Source: a virus
Strand: one strand, 5' to 3'
Length of the DNA: 31,764 bases
Virus record (IMG/VR): IMGVR_UViG_3300032242_000779
Location: 1 to 31,764 of that record
Part shown: piece after piece, positions 17,492-24,375 of the stretch
Numbering within the stretch: position 1 is the first letter of the stretch
Layout: every line of letters begins with the position of its first letter
Position numbers and translations under genes: made by a program
The notes under the pieces: generated by a model
Database searches by the model: none
The model's input: the letters and a program-made list of their open reading frames with translations, nothing else
Told to the model about the DNA's origin: nothing

Positions 17492-17840
17492 GTCCCCCGT
17501 CCCTTCTAACAACAGATCCATCCATCTTTTTCTTCCACATAGAGTTTCGACCGCCCGGCATCTGAGATTTAGGGCGCTTTGCACCAATGTGTTTTTGATG
17601 GATGCGCTTAACCTTTGCTATTAGCGGGATGTCCACTTTGCTAGTATGGGTGCGATGACACTTGCGATGAGCAACCAGCCAATTAGTATCATCGTCCTTA
17701 CCGCCAGCTTCCAATGGGATTTCATGGCTAACGTCCCAATCCTCACCCGGCACCACCTTCATGCGGCATAAATGGCATACGCCACTATGCCGCAAAAAGA
17801 TGTCAGCCCGCATTTTTGCTGTAATACGGACCCGCTTCAT
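17478..17840 (-). CDS. HNH endonuclease
   Basis: 120 residues with a clear HNH module: zinc-ligand pair C22-x2-C25, then WDVSHEIPLEAGG (H39), N53 in TNW, and AHRKCH (C61, H62). HNH enzymes make nicks or double-strand breaks using a metal-bound His. Its place in a recombination operon suggests a role in recombination, or homing. In many phages an HNH gene near terminase aids packaging, but this one is far from terS. It overlaps the upstream stop by one base (TGATG) and the downstream nuclease gene by 14 bases. Confidence 0.86.
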   Translation of the reverse strand: MKRVRITAKMRADIFLRHSGVCHLCRMKVVPGEDWDVSHEIPLEAGGKDDDTNWLVAHRKCHRTHTSKVDIPLIAKVKRIHQKHIGAKRPKSQMPGGRNSMWKKKMDGSVVRRDGGHDGE

Positions 17841-18172
17841 CAGTGTTTCATCATGTGCTTATGAAACTCATCATCAAGCTCTTGGTTTTCGTCATGCTCA
17901 TTTTTTGCCTGCTTCATAGCATCGCAGGCCAGTTGAATGCCCCAAACAAGATTGTAGGTTACGATAGACGCATGGGAGCGGGCTTCGTTTGAGTCGTCTG
18001 AATATTCCATAATAGCATTCAGCATTGCGGTTGAAAGCGTAGACATTTTAATGGCAAAATCATTGCCATCAAGAATCTTTTCAACCTCTAAGAAAAGTTC
18101 AGAAACCTCTTTGGTTTGCCCGTCTTTCATTTTGGCAATTTCTTCCTCAAGGTGCTTAATTTTGTTTTTCAT
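17840..18172 (-). CDS. Hypothetical coiled-coil early protein
   Basis: 110 residues starting with a charged helix (NKIKHLEEEIAKMKDGQTKEVSELFLEVEKIL) likely to form a coiled coil, followed by a helical middle and an acidic/His-rich C-terminus. AGGAG lies seven bases upstream of the ATG. No enzymatic motif is seen and the family is not recognised. It is translationally coupled to the HNH gene, so it may be a small DNA-module accessory factor. Confidence 0.75.
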   Translation of the reverse strand: MKNKIKHLEEEIAKMKDGQTKEVSELFLEVEKILDGNDFAIKMSTLSTAMLNAIMEYSDDSNEARSHASIVTYNLVWGIQLACDAMKQAKNEHDENQELDDEFHKHMMKH

Positions 18173-18181
18173 GGGTATCTC

Positions 18182-18496
18182 CTATAAGCGCATTTCAGCG
18201 CGGTTGTTTGCTTCTGCGGATTGCCATTCTTGAAACCGCATTTTGATATAGTCTACATTTATGCGAAGCCGGTCCGCTTTCTCACGGGCAGCCATCATTT
18301 TCTTCAAATGCTCCATCCAAGCATCTGATGCCTTCACGTTCATTTCTGCGCGGCTTACGGCAATGTCACCGTAAGCCGCCATCATTCTGGACAAAACTGC
18401 GCTCTTGGTTTCCTCCAAAAAGTTAGCGGCAGAATTGGCATCTACCCATTCATCTGCTGCTAATCGATATTGTTCCGACAAGGGCGCGTTTTCCAT
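18182..18496 (-). CDS. Conserved recombination-module helical protein
   Basis: 104 residues: YRLAADEWVDANSAANFLEETKSAVLSRMMAAYGDIAVSRAEMNVKASDAWMEHLKKMMAAREKADRLRINVDYIKMRFQEWQSAEANNRAEMRL. This whole-length helical pattern is recurrent in phages next to ERF/RecT and exonuclease genes. It has no known activity and may be an accessory to strand annealing. A GAGGT ribosome-binding site precedes the ATG. Confidence 0.8.
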   Translation of the reverse strand: MENAPLSEQYRLAADEWVDANSAANFLEETKSAVLSRMMAAYGDIAVSRAEMNVKASDAWMEHLKKMMAAREKADRLRINVDYIKMRFQEWQSAEANNRAEMRL

Positions 18497-18504
18497 AGCT
18501 TACC

Positions 18505-18768
18505 TCAAAAAGGCAGATCATTGTCTTCAAGTTCGGCAGCTGTCTGCCGGCTTGGTGCTGGTTTGTTGCCAGATGCCGTATTCCCATCCTTGCGCTTCAA
18601 GGAAAAGCTGATCCACTTTTCGTTGTTCTTATCTACCTTAATCCAACCACTGACCCAATAATCTACCCCCTCAATGAGAGCGTTGCCGGTCAGATTGGGC
18701 TGCTTGTCATTTTCCTTGCGGGTATTCTTGAACATAGCCCCGGTATTATCACGCTGTTCATATGCCAT
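18505..18768 (-). CDS. Small single-strand-binding-like accessory with SSB-type tail
   Basis: 87 residues. The middle (YWVSGWIKVDKNNEKWISFSLKRKDG) looks like three beta strands of a compact OB-like domain. The protein ends in ELEDNDLPF, which closely resembles the acidic DDDIPF tail that SSB uses to recruit partner enzymes. Its ATG lies inside the 3' end of the YqaJ exonuclease gene (11-base overlap). Together with ERF and exonuclease it suggests a complete annealing system. It is much shorter than bacterial SSB (about 170 residues), so the call is tentative. Confidence 0.62.
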   Translation of the reverse strand: MAYEQRDNTGAMFKNTRKENDKQPNLTGNALIEGVDYWVSGWIKVDKNNEKWISFSLKRKDGNTASGNKPAPSRQTAAELEDNDLPF

Positions 18769-19393
18769 TGTCTTCCCCTTCTACGTTAAAAGCTGCGTCC
18801 AGCAAGGCGATCTTGTCACCTATCTCTTTCAAGAAAAGGTTTACTTCCTTTTCCAGATTCTCAATCATGGCGTCATCACGCATAACACGCTGGATAAATA
18901 TCTGCATTTTCTCAGGCAGACGCGGATCGTATGATATGAAGTCGCACCATTGACGGCCTGTGCAGGCCATCTGCCATTGCATCTGGGCAACGTACTGTGC
19001 TGGTGGAGTACTAGCCAATACCGTATCCAAATGGGTGGACGTATTAGGGCACTTGATTTCAATCAAACCATCATGGTCCACAAGCCCGTCAGGGCTTGCT
19101 CCAGCCATGTCAATAGTAGGGTGGGGGACAAACCCTACCCCCTCTACCAGATTGCCGGTCTTGGCCTCATAAGCCAGCGCCGCCATTGGCTCTGTGTTTG
19201 TCCCCCACGCCATTGCGGCGGTCTGAAAGAACGCAGTACGTTTTCCAGTCAGTCGCTCGCAAATCAATTCGCTCATGTAGTTAGCGCGGCTAGTGCTATA
19301 TCCGCTCTTTGTCTTGGCGATAATGTCAGCTACGCGGGACGCAGTTACACGCCCAAGCCTAGCCGCAAACCATTCATCACTGCGCTGTTCCAT
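18758..19393 (-). CDS. YqaJ-type recombination exonuclease (lambda Exo-like)
   Basis: 211 residues from the ATG at 19393 (a GTG one codon earlier is possible), overlapping the ERF stop (TGATG). Motifs in order: SDEWFAARLGRVTAS (5-19), WGTNTEP with E68, AGASPDG with D102, LIEIKCP with E112 and K114, and a YVAQMQWQMACTG helix. This is the metal-dependent 5'-3' exonuclease core that resects double-strand ends to give 3' single strands. It partners with the ERF annealing protein encoded just upstream. Confidence 0.93.
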   Translation of the reverse strand: MEQRSDEWFAARLGRVTASRVADIIAKTKSGYSTSRANYMSELICERLTGKRTAFFQTAAMAWGTNTEPMAALAYEAKTGNLVEGVGFVPHPTIDMAGASPDGLVDHDGLIEIKCPNTSTHLDTVLASTPPAQYVAQMQWQMACTGRQWCDFISYDPRLPEKMQIFIQRVMRDDAMIENLEKEVNLFLKEIGDKIALLDAAFNVEGEDNGI

Positions 19394-19977
19394 CACTTGG
19401 TTTCCTTCGTTTGGTCGTATTGGGCGGCAAGAGCCTTCAAATCAGCGATAGCTTCAGCATCAAACACCTTGCGCTGCGCTTGTGTCAAGCCCTTCCAAAA
19501 CTCACTGAGGGCAGCAGTTCCCCTCTCAGCAACTTTAGAAGCTTTCAGGGCAAGAGCCCGGTCTTCAACGCTTGGCTCTGTGGGGGCTTTAGCAACTTGC
19601 GCTGCATTGCCATCATCATCGTCGGCTGCAAGATTCGCAATCGACATCAGGGCATACCGGCGGGCATACGAAATACCAGATCCAATGGGGTGGATCTCAT
19701 GCTTAACTGGGAGGAACAAGGTTTCAGCCATGAACTCACCAGATGAGTGCATGAGCATAGTTTCAACTTCAATGCCCCCCTGAACGGTACGGGGGAACTG
19801 AATTACGGACAAACCATTGTCAGCAAATGGCTTACGGATTGCCGCACGAACGGACGACAAGTCTGCATACTTCGCTTTATAAAAATCGTTCTTGCGGTCC
19901 TTTACTGCGTCGTCAATCTGGCCCTGTGCGATAGCTAGGGCGGTAGAAAGCTGGTTGATTGTTTCAGACATTTTCAT
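19393..19977 (-). CDS. erf: ERF-family single-strand annealing protein
   Basis: 194 residues with the ERF signature: FYKAKYADLSSVRAAIRKPFADNGLSVIQFP near residues 32-62 and a strongly conserved GSGISYARRYALMSIANLAADDDDGNAA near 100-127. ERF proteins coat single strands and anneal complementary DNA, promoting phage recombination and genome circularisation. The C-terminal third (about 130-194) is helical and variable. AAGGAA precedes the ATG. It is followed by the YqaJ exonuclease gene with overlapping stop and start codons, the usual synaptase-nuclease pair. Confidence 0.93.
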   Translation of the reverse strand: MKMSETINQLSTALAIAQGQIDDAVKDRKNDFYKAKYADLSSVRAAIRKPFADNGLSVIQFPRTVQGGIEVETMLMHSSGEFMAETLFLPVKHEIHPIGSGISYARRYALMSIANLAADDDDGNAAQVAKAPTEPSVEDRALALKASKVAERGTAALSEFWKGLTQAQRKVFDAEAIADLKALAAQYDQTKETK

Positions 19978-19988
19978 TGGGTTGTTCC

Positions 19989-20342
19989 TTAGTATTCGCC
20001 ATCACGGCGGGCTTGCAGTCTAAAGTCGGTTGCGTCGTCTTCTGCCGCCCACATACCTTCGCGGGCACAATCATCAAAGATGTCGTTCATCAGATTGGTA
20101 TCACGGCATAACATGGTCCATACAGCACATGCAATCGGTTCGTTGTCCTTGTCCTTCACGAAGATCACTTCGGTGCGCTCTTCATTGTCTTCGCCAAGGT
20201 TCACTACGCGCACAAGCTCAAAGGAGTCAATGAAAGGCATATCATCCACATGGTCAATGAGGATGTCTAGCTTGCCATACAGGTAGATGTCTGGCGTGAG
20301 CGCATGTTCGTCTAAGGTGTACTGGATTGGGCTCAGGTTCAT
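19989..20342 (-). CDS. Hypothetical acidic first protein of the early operon
   Basis: 117 residues, very acidic (many D and E) with little hydrophobic core: VNLGEDNEERTEVIFVKDKDNEPIACAVW in the middle. CAGGAG precedes the ATG. It is the first gene after the leftward promoter, a place where phages often keep host-takeover proteins or DNA mimics. Acidity is suggestive only. The family is not recognised. Confidence 0.75.
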   Translation of the reverse strand: MNLSPIQYTLDEHALTPDIYLYGKLDILIDHVDDMPFIDSFELVRVVNLGEDNEERTEVIFVKDKDNEPIACAVWTMLCRDTNLMNDIFDDCAREGMWAAEDDATDFRLQARRDGEY

Positions 20343-20361
20343 TTTGCTCTCCTGTGGTAGG

Positions 20362-20374
20362 ATGCATAATGCAT
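20362..20374. promoter_or_regulatory. 13-bp palindrome, candidate operator
   Basis: ATGCATAATGCAT is a perfect inverted repeat around a central A. It overlaps the proposed -10 of the leftward promoter, so a bound protein would block leftward transcription. Confidence 0.45.
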
Positions 20375-20397
20375 AGCAGAACCATATTTGGAGTCAA
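20370..20397 (-). promoter_or_regulatory. Leftward early promoter
   Basis: On the minus strand TTGACT (20397-20392) is followed after 16 bases by TATGCA (20375-20370), a good -35 with a weak -10. It lies about 30 bases before the first gene of the leftward operon. Confidence 0.5.
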
Positions 20398-20403
20398 CCC
20401 CTC

Positions 20404-20432
20404 TTGACGAAGAATCTGTATCAACGCATAAT
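20404..20432 (+). promoter_or_regulatory. Rightward early promoter
   Basis: TTGACG (20404-20409), exactly 17 bases, then CATAAT (20427-20432): a near-consensus sigma-70 promoter. The expected start of transcription, seven bases further on, falls on the A of the RusA ATG. Confidence 0.72.
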
Positions 20433-20438
20433 GCCCCC

Positions 20439-20798
20439 ATGATCGAAATGTCCATCCCGTTCCCCCCTAGCGTCAACCGTCTCTGGAGGGCTACCAAAAC
20501 TGGTAAGGTGTATCGGTCAAAAGAGTATGTAGATTGGACTAAGGAAGCCCTATGGGAAATCAAAGAACAGGCAAAACGGCGGCGCATATCTGGTCAGTAT
20601 AAACTCACCATTGAAGCCGTCAGACCAGACAAACGTAAACGTGACATTGGAAACTTGGAGAAGGCAATCAACGACGCGCTAGTTCATTCAGGGATCGTAG
20701 ATGACGATCATTTGTGCGAATGGATTGTAGCCAAGTGGGTGCCAGAAGGACCGCCATGCTTGATAACCTTGGAAGCTATCCCACCTACTTCAGTTTAA
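20439..20798 (+). CDS. rusA: RusA-like Holliday junction resolvase
   Basis: 119 residues from the ATG at 20439, where the family pattern SIPFPPSVNRLWR begins. Key acidic region: RPDKRKRDIGNLEKAINDALVHSGIVDDDH, with D69, D79 and D88-D90 at the positions of the RusA catalytic aspartates. RusA dimers cut four-way junctions during phage recombination and remove branches before packaging. There is no Shine-Dalgarno sequence, and the predicted transcript begins at the ATG itself, so translation may be leaderless. It is the first gene of the rightward operon. Confidence 0.88.
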   Translation: MIEMSIPFPPSVNRLWRATKTGKVYRSKEYVDWTKEALWEIKEQAKRRRISGQYKLTIEAVRPDKRKRDIGNLEKAINDALVHSGIVDDDHLCEWIVAKWVPEGPPCLITLEAIPPTSV

Positions 20799-21007
20799 CA
20801 TACCGCCTTCTTCGAATAGGCCACAACCTAAACAGAAAAGTTACGATCAAAGACAGACAGGCTGGGCAGGAGGCCGCAGCCTACATCATGAAGCTTGAAA
20901 GGGCATTGGAAGATATTTCCAGATTGCCTTTAGCAGACGCACATCTGGGTTTAGAAATCGCCACACAGGTCTTGGGGGATAGCGATGGGCAAGCGGTCGA
21001 ACTTTGA
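20756..21007 (+). CDS. Small hypothetical protein overlapping rusA
   Basis: 83 residues from the ATG at 20756 (AGAAGGA six bases upstream). The first 14 codons overlap the rusA 3' end and the last few overlap the methyltransferase start. The second half (AAAYIMKLERALEDISRLPLADAHLGLEIATQVL) is helical and resembles the KLQAALREI helices of the small proteins encoded at 25284-25900. The family is unknown. The overlap chain makes it credible. Confidence 0.6.
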   Translation: MLDNLGSYPTYFSLTYRLLRIGHNLNRKVTIKDRQAGQEAAAYIMKLERALEDISRLPLADAHLGLEIATQVLGDSDGQAVEL

Positions 21008-21518
21008 ACGCATGGAACGGGACTTCTACCCGACTCCTTTATCAGCCATCACGCCATTGGTAAGTCACTTACCAGAAGGTGCGCGGTATTGTGAACCTTG
21101 TGCTGGCGCAGGAGATTTAGTTAGAGGGCTAAAGTTTTTTGGGTTTAATTGCGTATCTGCTTTTGACATAGAGCCAATGGGTGACAACATTTGGCAACAT
21201 GATGCCACACAAATTGCATGGGCCGATTTGCAGGGTGCTGATTACATCATTACAAATCCACCTTGGGACCGCCCCATATTGCATCGAATCATAGAGCGTT
21301 GTGCGCTACTCCAACCAACATGGTTGTTGTTCGATGCTGACTGGGCGCACACACGTCAATCATCAGTTTACATGGAATATTGCCACGCTGTAGTTTCTGT
21401 GGGCCGCGTGAAGTGGATTGAAGATAGCCCTAGCGTTGGTAAAGACAACTGCGCTTGGTATCTGTTTGATAACACTAGGCCCCGTCTATCAACGGCATTC
21501 TATGGAAGGAGTACATAA
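20985..21518 (+). CDS. DNA adenine (N6) methyltransferase-like protein
   Basis: 177 residues. It begins FERMERDFYPTP, a motif common at the start of phage methyltransferases. AdoMet-binding motif I is CEPCAGAGDL (36-45), then an acidic DIEP strand end, and the catalytic NPPW (91-94), typical of N6-adenine or amino-methyltransferases. It is short and has no separate target-recognition domain, so it may have a short or relaxed target, or act on host-type sites such as GANTC. It overlaps the upstream gene by 23 bases. Confidence 0.85.
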   Translation: MGKRSNFERMERDFYPTPLSAITPLVSHLPEGARYCEPCAGAGDLVRGLKFFGFNCVSAFDIEPMGDNIWQHDATQIAWADLQGADYIITNPPWDRPILHRIIERCALLQPTWLLFDADWAHTRQSSVYMEYCHAVVSVGRVKWIEDSPSVGKDNCAWYLFDNTRPRLSTAFYGRST

Positions 21519-21519
21519 C

Positions 21520-22002
21520 ATGGGAAAAGAATACAAAAAAAAACCAATACAAGATCGTTTTATGGCAAAAGTTTTTGTGCCTGATGACCCAGACGCTTGC
21601 TGGGAATGGAAAGCCTCAAAAAACAAATATGGTTATGGACAGTTTAGTGTAAACGGAAAATTTGCTTATGCCCATAGATTATCTTATGAATTATTTTGTG
21701 GAGAAATTACAAAGGAAATGTATGTTTGTCATAAATGCGACAATCGCATTTGTGTAAACCCTAGACATTTATTTTTAGGTACGCCTAAAGATAATGTGTT
21801 GGATATGTTTCAAAAAGGTCGTTCTAATAAAGCCAAAGGCAGCAAACACCCGTTCGCAAAATTAAAAGAAGATGATGTTTTAAAAATACGAAAATTATTA
21901 AAAACACAGTTAAGTCAAACAGAAATAGGTAAAATGTTTGGCGTAGGTCAGGCAAGAATTAGCATGATAAAGTGCGGGAAAAATTGGTGTCATGTCCCAT
22001 AA
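21520..22002 (+). CDS. HNH homing-type endonuclease with C-terminal HTH
   Basis: 160 residues from the ATG at 21520 (AAGGAG eight bases upstream). The N-terminus CWEWKASKNKYGYGQFSVNGKFAYAHRLSYELF leads to the zinc/HNH core: C70-H71-K-C73-D-N75-R-I-C78-V-N80-P-R-H83, then GTPKDN (N92). This is the classic free-standing phage homing nuclease. A C-terminal helix-turn-helix (SQTEIGKMFGVGQARISMI, about 132-150) probably reads DNA. The coding sequence is strikingly AT-rich compared with its neighbours, a sign of recent entry. It sits directly behind the methyltransferase gene. Confidence 0.9.
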   Translation: MGKEYKKKPIQDRFMAKVFVPDDPDACWEWKASKNKYGYGQFSVNGKFAYAHRLSYELFCGEITKEMYVCHKCDNRICVNPRHLFLGTPKDNVLDMFQKGRSNKAKGSKHPFAKLKEDDVLKIRKLLKTQLSQTEIGKMFGVGQARISMIKCGKNWCHVP

Positions 22003-22228
22003 AATTACTATAGACGATCAAGTGGCTGCTCTTGATGATGTGGTCCGCAATCACCGCAGCTACATTAATTTGGTGCGCCGGTACGTCGCCGAAGGGCAGC
22101 GTCCAAAAGAAATCCTTGATGACACAGAAAAAAGATTACCCGCCGTTGAAGCTGCATTAAAGACCCTGAAATGGGTGCAGCAAAATAGGGAAATTATAAT
22201 TACGGCACAAAAGCCTCTTGATAAATGA
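21992..22228 (+). CDS. Conserved small phage protein (IDDQVAALDDVVRNHR family)
   Basis: 78 residues: ITIDDQVAALDDVVRNHRSYINLVRRYVAEGQRPKEILDDTEKRLPAVEAALKTLKWVQQNRE. It is fully helical, with a pattern often met in phage replication modules. The function is unknown. It overlaps the HNH gene by 11 bases; the HNH insertion may therefore have landed at its start. Confidence 0.8.
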   Translation: MSHKITIDDQVAALDDVVRNHRSYINLVRRYVAEGQRPKEILDDTEKRLPAVEAALKTLKWVQQNREIIITAQKPLDK

Positions 22229-22246
22229 CAATACGTCGTATTTAAT
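22218..22246 (+). promoter_or_regulatory. Promoter of the HTH regulator/replication segment
   Basis: TTGATA (22218-22223), exactly 17 bases, then TTTAAT (22241-22246): a good sigma-70 promoter that starts inside the upstream gene's 3' end and points at the small HTH gene. Confidence 0.68.
22230..22242. promoter_or_regulatory. Operator-like palindrome inside the promoter
   Basis: AATACGTCGTATT is a perfect inverted repeat around a central T, placed in the spacer and touching the -10. A protein bound here would occlude RNA polymerase; the 60-residue HTH protein encoded next is the obvious candidate. Confidence 0.55.
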
Positions 22247-22274
22247 GACAGCATGACACCAAAAAGGAGCGAAA

Positions 22275-22457
22275 ATGTCTGATAATCCTAACGGCGAAAA
22301 GCTAAAAAAGATGATTCGCGAACTCCACATGGATCATGCGTTTGCTGCTGATTACCTTGGCGTGTCTGAGCGGACGCTTTTTCGTTGGATGGCTGGGGAC
22401 ACAAAATTCCCCCGTGCCATTTTCCTTGCACTTGAACTTTACAATACGGGGCGATAG
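22275..22457 (+). CDS. Small helix-turn-helix regulator (Cro-like)
   Basis: 60 residues, essentially one HTH domain: LKKMIRELHMDHAFAADYLGVSERTLFRWMAGDTKFPRAIFLALEL. AADYLGVSERTLFRWM is the turn and recognition helix. AAAAGGAGCG precedes the ATG. Single-domain HTH proteins next to replication genes commonly act as Cro-type repressors. A promoter with an internal palindrome lies just upstream, which suggests autoregulation. No CI-type partner is visible. Confidence 0.82.
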   Translation: MSDNPNGEKLKKMIRELHMDHAFAADYLGVSERTLFRWMAGDTKFPRAIFLALELYNTGR

Positions 22458-22460
22458 TAC

Positions 22461-22781
22461 ATGTCTTTTCAAGCGATGGCTTGGGCAGTAAAGCAGCCGC
22501 TCCCATGTTCAGAAAAGATGGTTCTGCTTATGTTGGCAAACTACGCCAATGACGTAAATCAATGCTGGCCATCTGTTGCCCGATTGGCCGCTGATTCGGG
22601 CTTGTCTGCATCGAAGGTAAGGAAGTGTGTTGTTTGGTTGGAGCGGGTTGGCATGGTGCAGCGCGTCATGCAGATGCGGGTTTATGGGCAGACTGCTAAT
22701 GTCTACACATTGGACTTGAGCGTGACTTTTAGATCAGGCAACCTACCCCCACTCCAATGGAGTGCCCCCCCACTCCAATAG
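22461..22781 (+). CDS. HTH replication-initiator-like protein (O-like), probably nonsense-trimmed
   Basis: 106 residues starting MSFQAMAWAVKQPLPCSEKMVLLMLANYANDVNQCWPSVARLAADSGLSASKVRKCVVWLERVGMVQRV, a winged-helix start common to phage replication initiators (HTH_36 type). The C-terminus is translated from two 21-base repeats (PPLQWSA then PPLQ*). In the second copy TGG has become TAG, ending the protein. Without the stop the frame would add only about 14 residues, so the loss may be minor. Such repeats inside initiator genes often serve as the origin that the protein binds. Confidence 0.75.
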   Translation: MSFQAMAWAVKQPLPCSEKMVLLMLANYANDVNQCWPSVARLAADSGLSASKVRKCVVWLERVGMVQRVMQMRVYGQTANVYTLDLSVTFRSGNLPPLQWSAPPLQ

Positions 22782-22785
22782 AGTG
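22750..22785. repeat. Two palindromic iteron-like repeats
   Basis: CACTCCAATGGAGTG (22750-22764) and CACTCCAATAGAGTG (22771-22785) repeat at 21-base spacing with a run of Cs between them. The first is a perfect palindrome around one base; the second has one changed base. They lie in the 3' end of the initiator-like gene and are followed by about 100 AT-rich noncoding bases (22786-22893) with repeated AAGATAC, suitable for a replication origin. Confidence 0.6.
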
Positions 22786-22893
22786 CCATATACTATCACT
22801 TAGAACCTACTAGTAACTTCTAGAATCACTTACCAGTAAGATACCTGAATAAGATACTATAATACCAAAATCCCCGACAACAGGAACAAGACA

Positions 22894-24363
22894 ATGGAAC
22901 TCCGGGACTATCAAACGGACATCATCGACAAAATCCGTGAAGCATTGGCTAGTGGGTACCGCAGGCCAGTCGTCCAAGCCCCCACAGGAAGCGGCAAGAC
23001 GGTCATCGCCGCTGCGCTGGTCAACATGGCCCGCCAGAAGGGCAAGCGGGTGATGTTTGTCGTTCCTGCTCTTAGCCTGATTGACCAGACAGTAGAAAGG
23101 TTCCAGCAGAACGGAATCTTTGATTTGGGCGTGATCCAAGCCACCCATGAAATGACGGACATAAGCCAACCTGTTCAGGTGTGTTCGGTGCAGACATTGA
23201 CGCGCCGAAATTTGCCCAAAGCGGATCTTGTGATCGTAGATGAATGCCATGTGGGGTTCAGCTTGTACGAACGCTGGATGCAGCTTTCAGAATGGGAGAA
23301 TGTGCCATTCATCGGGCTAACAGCAACCCCGTGGGCTAGGGGGATGGGCGCTCCCGGAAAATGGGATCATCTGATTGTCGGCATAACCACTGGTGAGTTG
23401 ATTGACAGGCAGGCTCTATCATCCTTCAAAGTGTTTGCCCCGGCGCATCCTAACTTGAAGGGCGTCAGAATGGTGGCTGGCGATTTTGATTTGAAGGGTT
23501 TGGGACATGCAATGGACAAGGGCCATCTGGTCGCTGACATTGTTTCGACATGGCTAGAACGTGGCAACAATGAGCCTACAATATGTTTTGCTGTCAACCG
23601 GGTCCATGCCAAACACATCCAACAGCAGTTTCTTGATGCCAAGGTTTCAGCAGAATACATGGACGCTTACACTGATCTTCCTGCCCGGCGGGAGATTGTA
23701 GACAAGTTTGCAAAGGGCGATGTGAAGATCATCTGCAACGTCGGCGTACTCACCACAGGGTTTGACGCTGACGTTCGGTGCATCATTCTGGCCCGCCCTA
23801 CCAAGTCGGAGATCCTGTACACGCAAATGATCGGGCGCGGGCTAAGGACTGCGGAAGGCAAGGAAGCTTGCATCATCTTGGATCACTCTAGCACTACGCT
23901 AAACCTTGGCTTTGTCACTGACATCCATCATGACAAGCTTGATGATGGTAAAGCCAAGCGCGTTGAAGGTGCCCCAAAGGAGAAGCTACCCAAGGAATGT
24001 TCTAAGTGCCACTTTCTGAAGCCGCCAAACGTATTGGATTGTCCCGCCTGCGGGCACCGCCCAGCCCCCCAAGACAAGGTACAGGTAGAAAGCGGAGAGC
24101 TATACGAACTTGCCAATAGGCAGACCGCCAAAGCCGACCAGAAGCCATCTGCTGATGCTCAAAGCTGGTACGCGCAACTGATCCTGTACGCTCATCTGCG
24201 GAACTATAAGGCAGGCTGGGCTTATTGGGCATATCAAGACAAATTCAAATCAAAGCCCGCAAGACATTTTTCTGGTGAGCCCGCTAGACAAATGACTCCA
24301 GAAGTGGAATCATGGATTCGTCACCGCAACATCCGCAAAGCTAAATCCAACCAACCTAGATGA
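22894..24363 (+). CDS. SF2 DEAD/DEAH-family DNA helicase
   Basis: 489 residues. N-terminal ELRDYQTDII Q-motif-like start, Walker A APTGSGKT (K35), DECH box (116-119), LTATPWARG motif III, ICFAVNRVHAK motif IV region, GVLTTGFDAD motif V and YTQMIGRGLR motif VI: a full SF2 helicase. A zinc ribbon follows (C369, C372, C383, C386), then a C-terminal helical domain rich in Trp and Tyr. Such helicases unwind the origin or forks in phages without a DnaB-type helicase. It lies between the proposed origin and the primase gene, giving a complete initiator-helicase-primase set. Confidence 0.92.
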   Translation: MELRDYQTDIIDKIREALASGYRRPVVQAPTGSGKTVIAAALVNMARQKGKRVMFVVPALSLIDQTVERFQQNGIFDLGVIQATHEMTDISQPVQVCSVQTLTRRNLPKADLVIVDECHVGFSLYERWMQLSEWENVPFIGLTATPWARGMGAPGKWDHLIVGITTGELIDRQALSSFKVFAPAHPNLKGVRMVAGDFDLKGLGHAMDKGHLVADIVSTWLERGNNEPTICFAVNRVHAKHIQQQFLDAKVSAEYMDAYTDLPARREIVDKFAKGDVKIICNVGVLTTGFDADVRCIILARPTKSEILYTQMIGRGLRTAEGKEACIILDHSSTTLNLGFVTDIHHDKLDDGKAKRVEGAPKEKLPKECSKCHFLKPPNVLDCPACGHRPAPQDKVQVESGELYELANRQTAKADQKPSADAQSWYAQLILYAHLRNYKAGWAYWAYQDKFKSKPARHFSGEPARQMTPEVESWIRHRNIRKAKSNQPR

Positions 24364-24375
24364 AGGAGAGGAAAG

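Noticed and set aside
20339-20587. Minus-strand 82-residue frame across the divergent promoters
   Set aside because: It runs through both promoters and opposite rusA, and its translation shows no natural composition.
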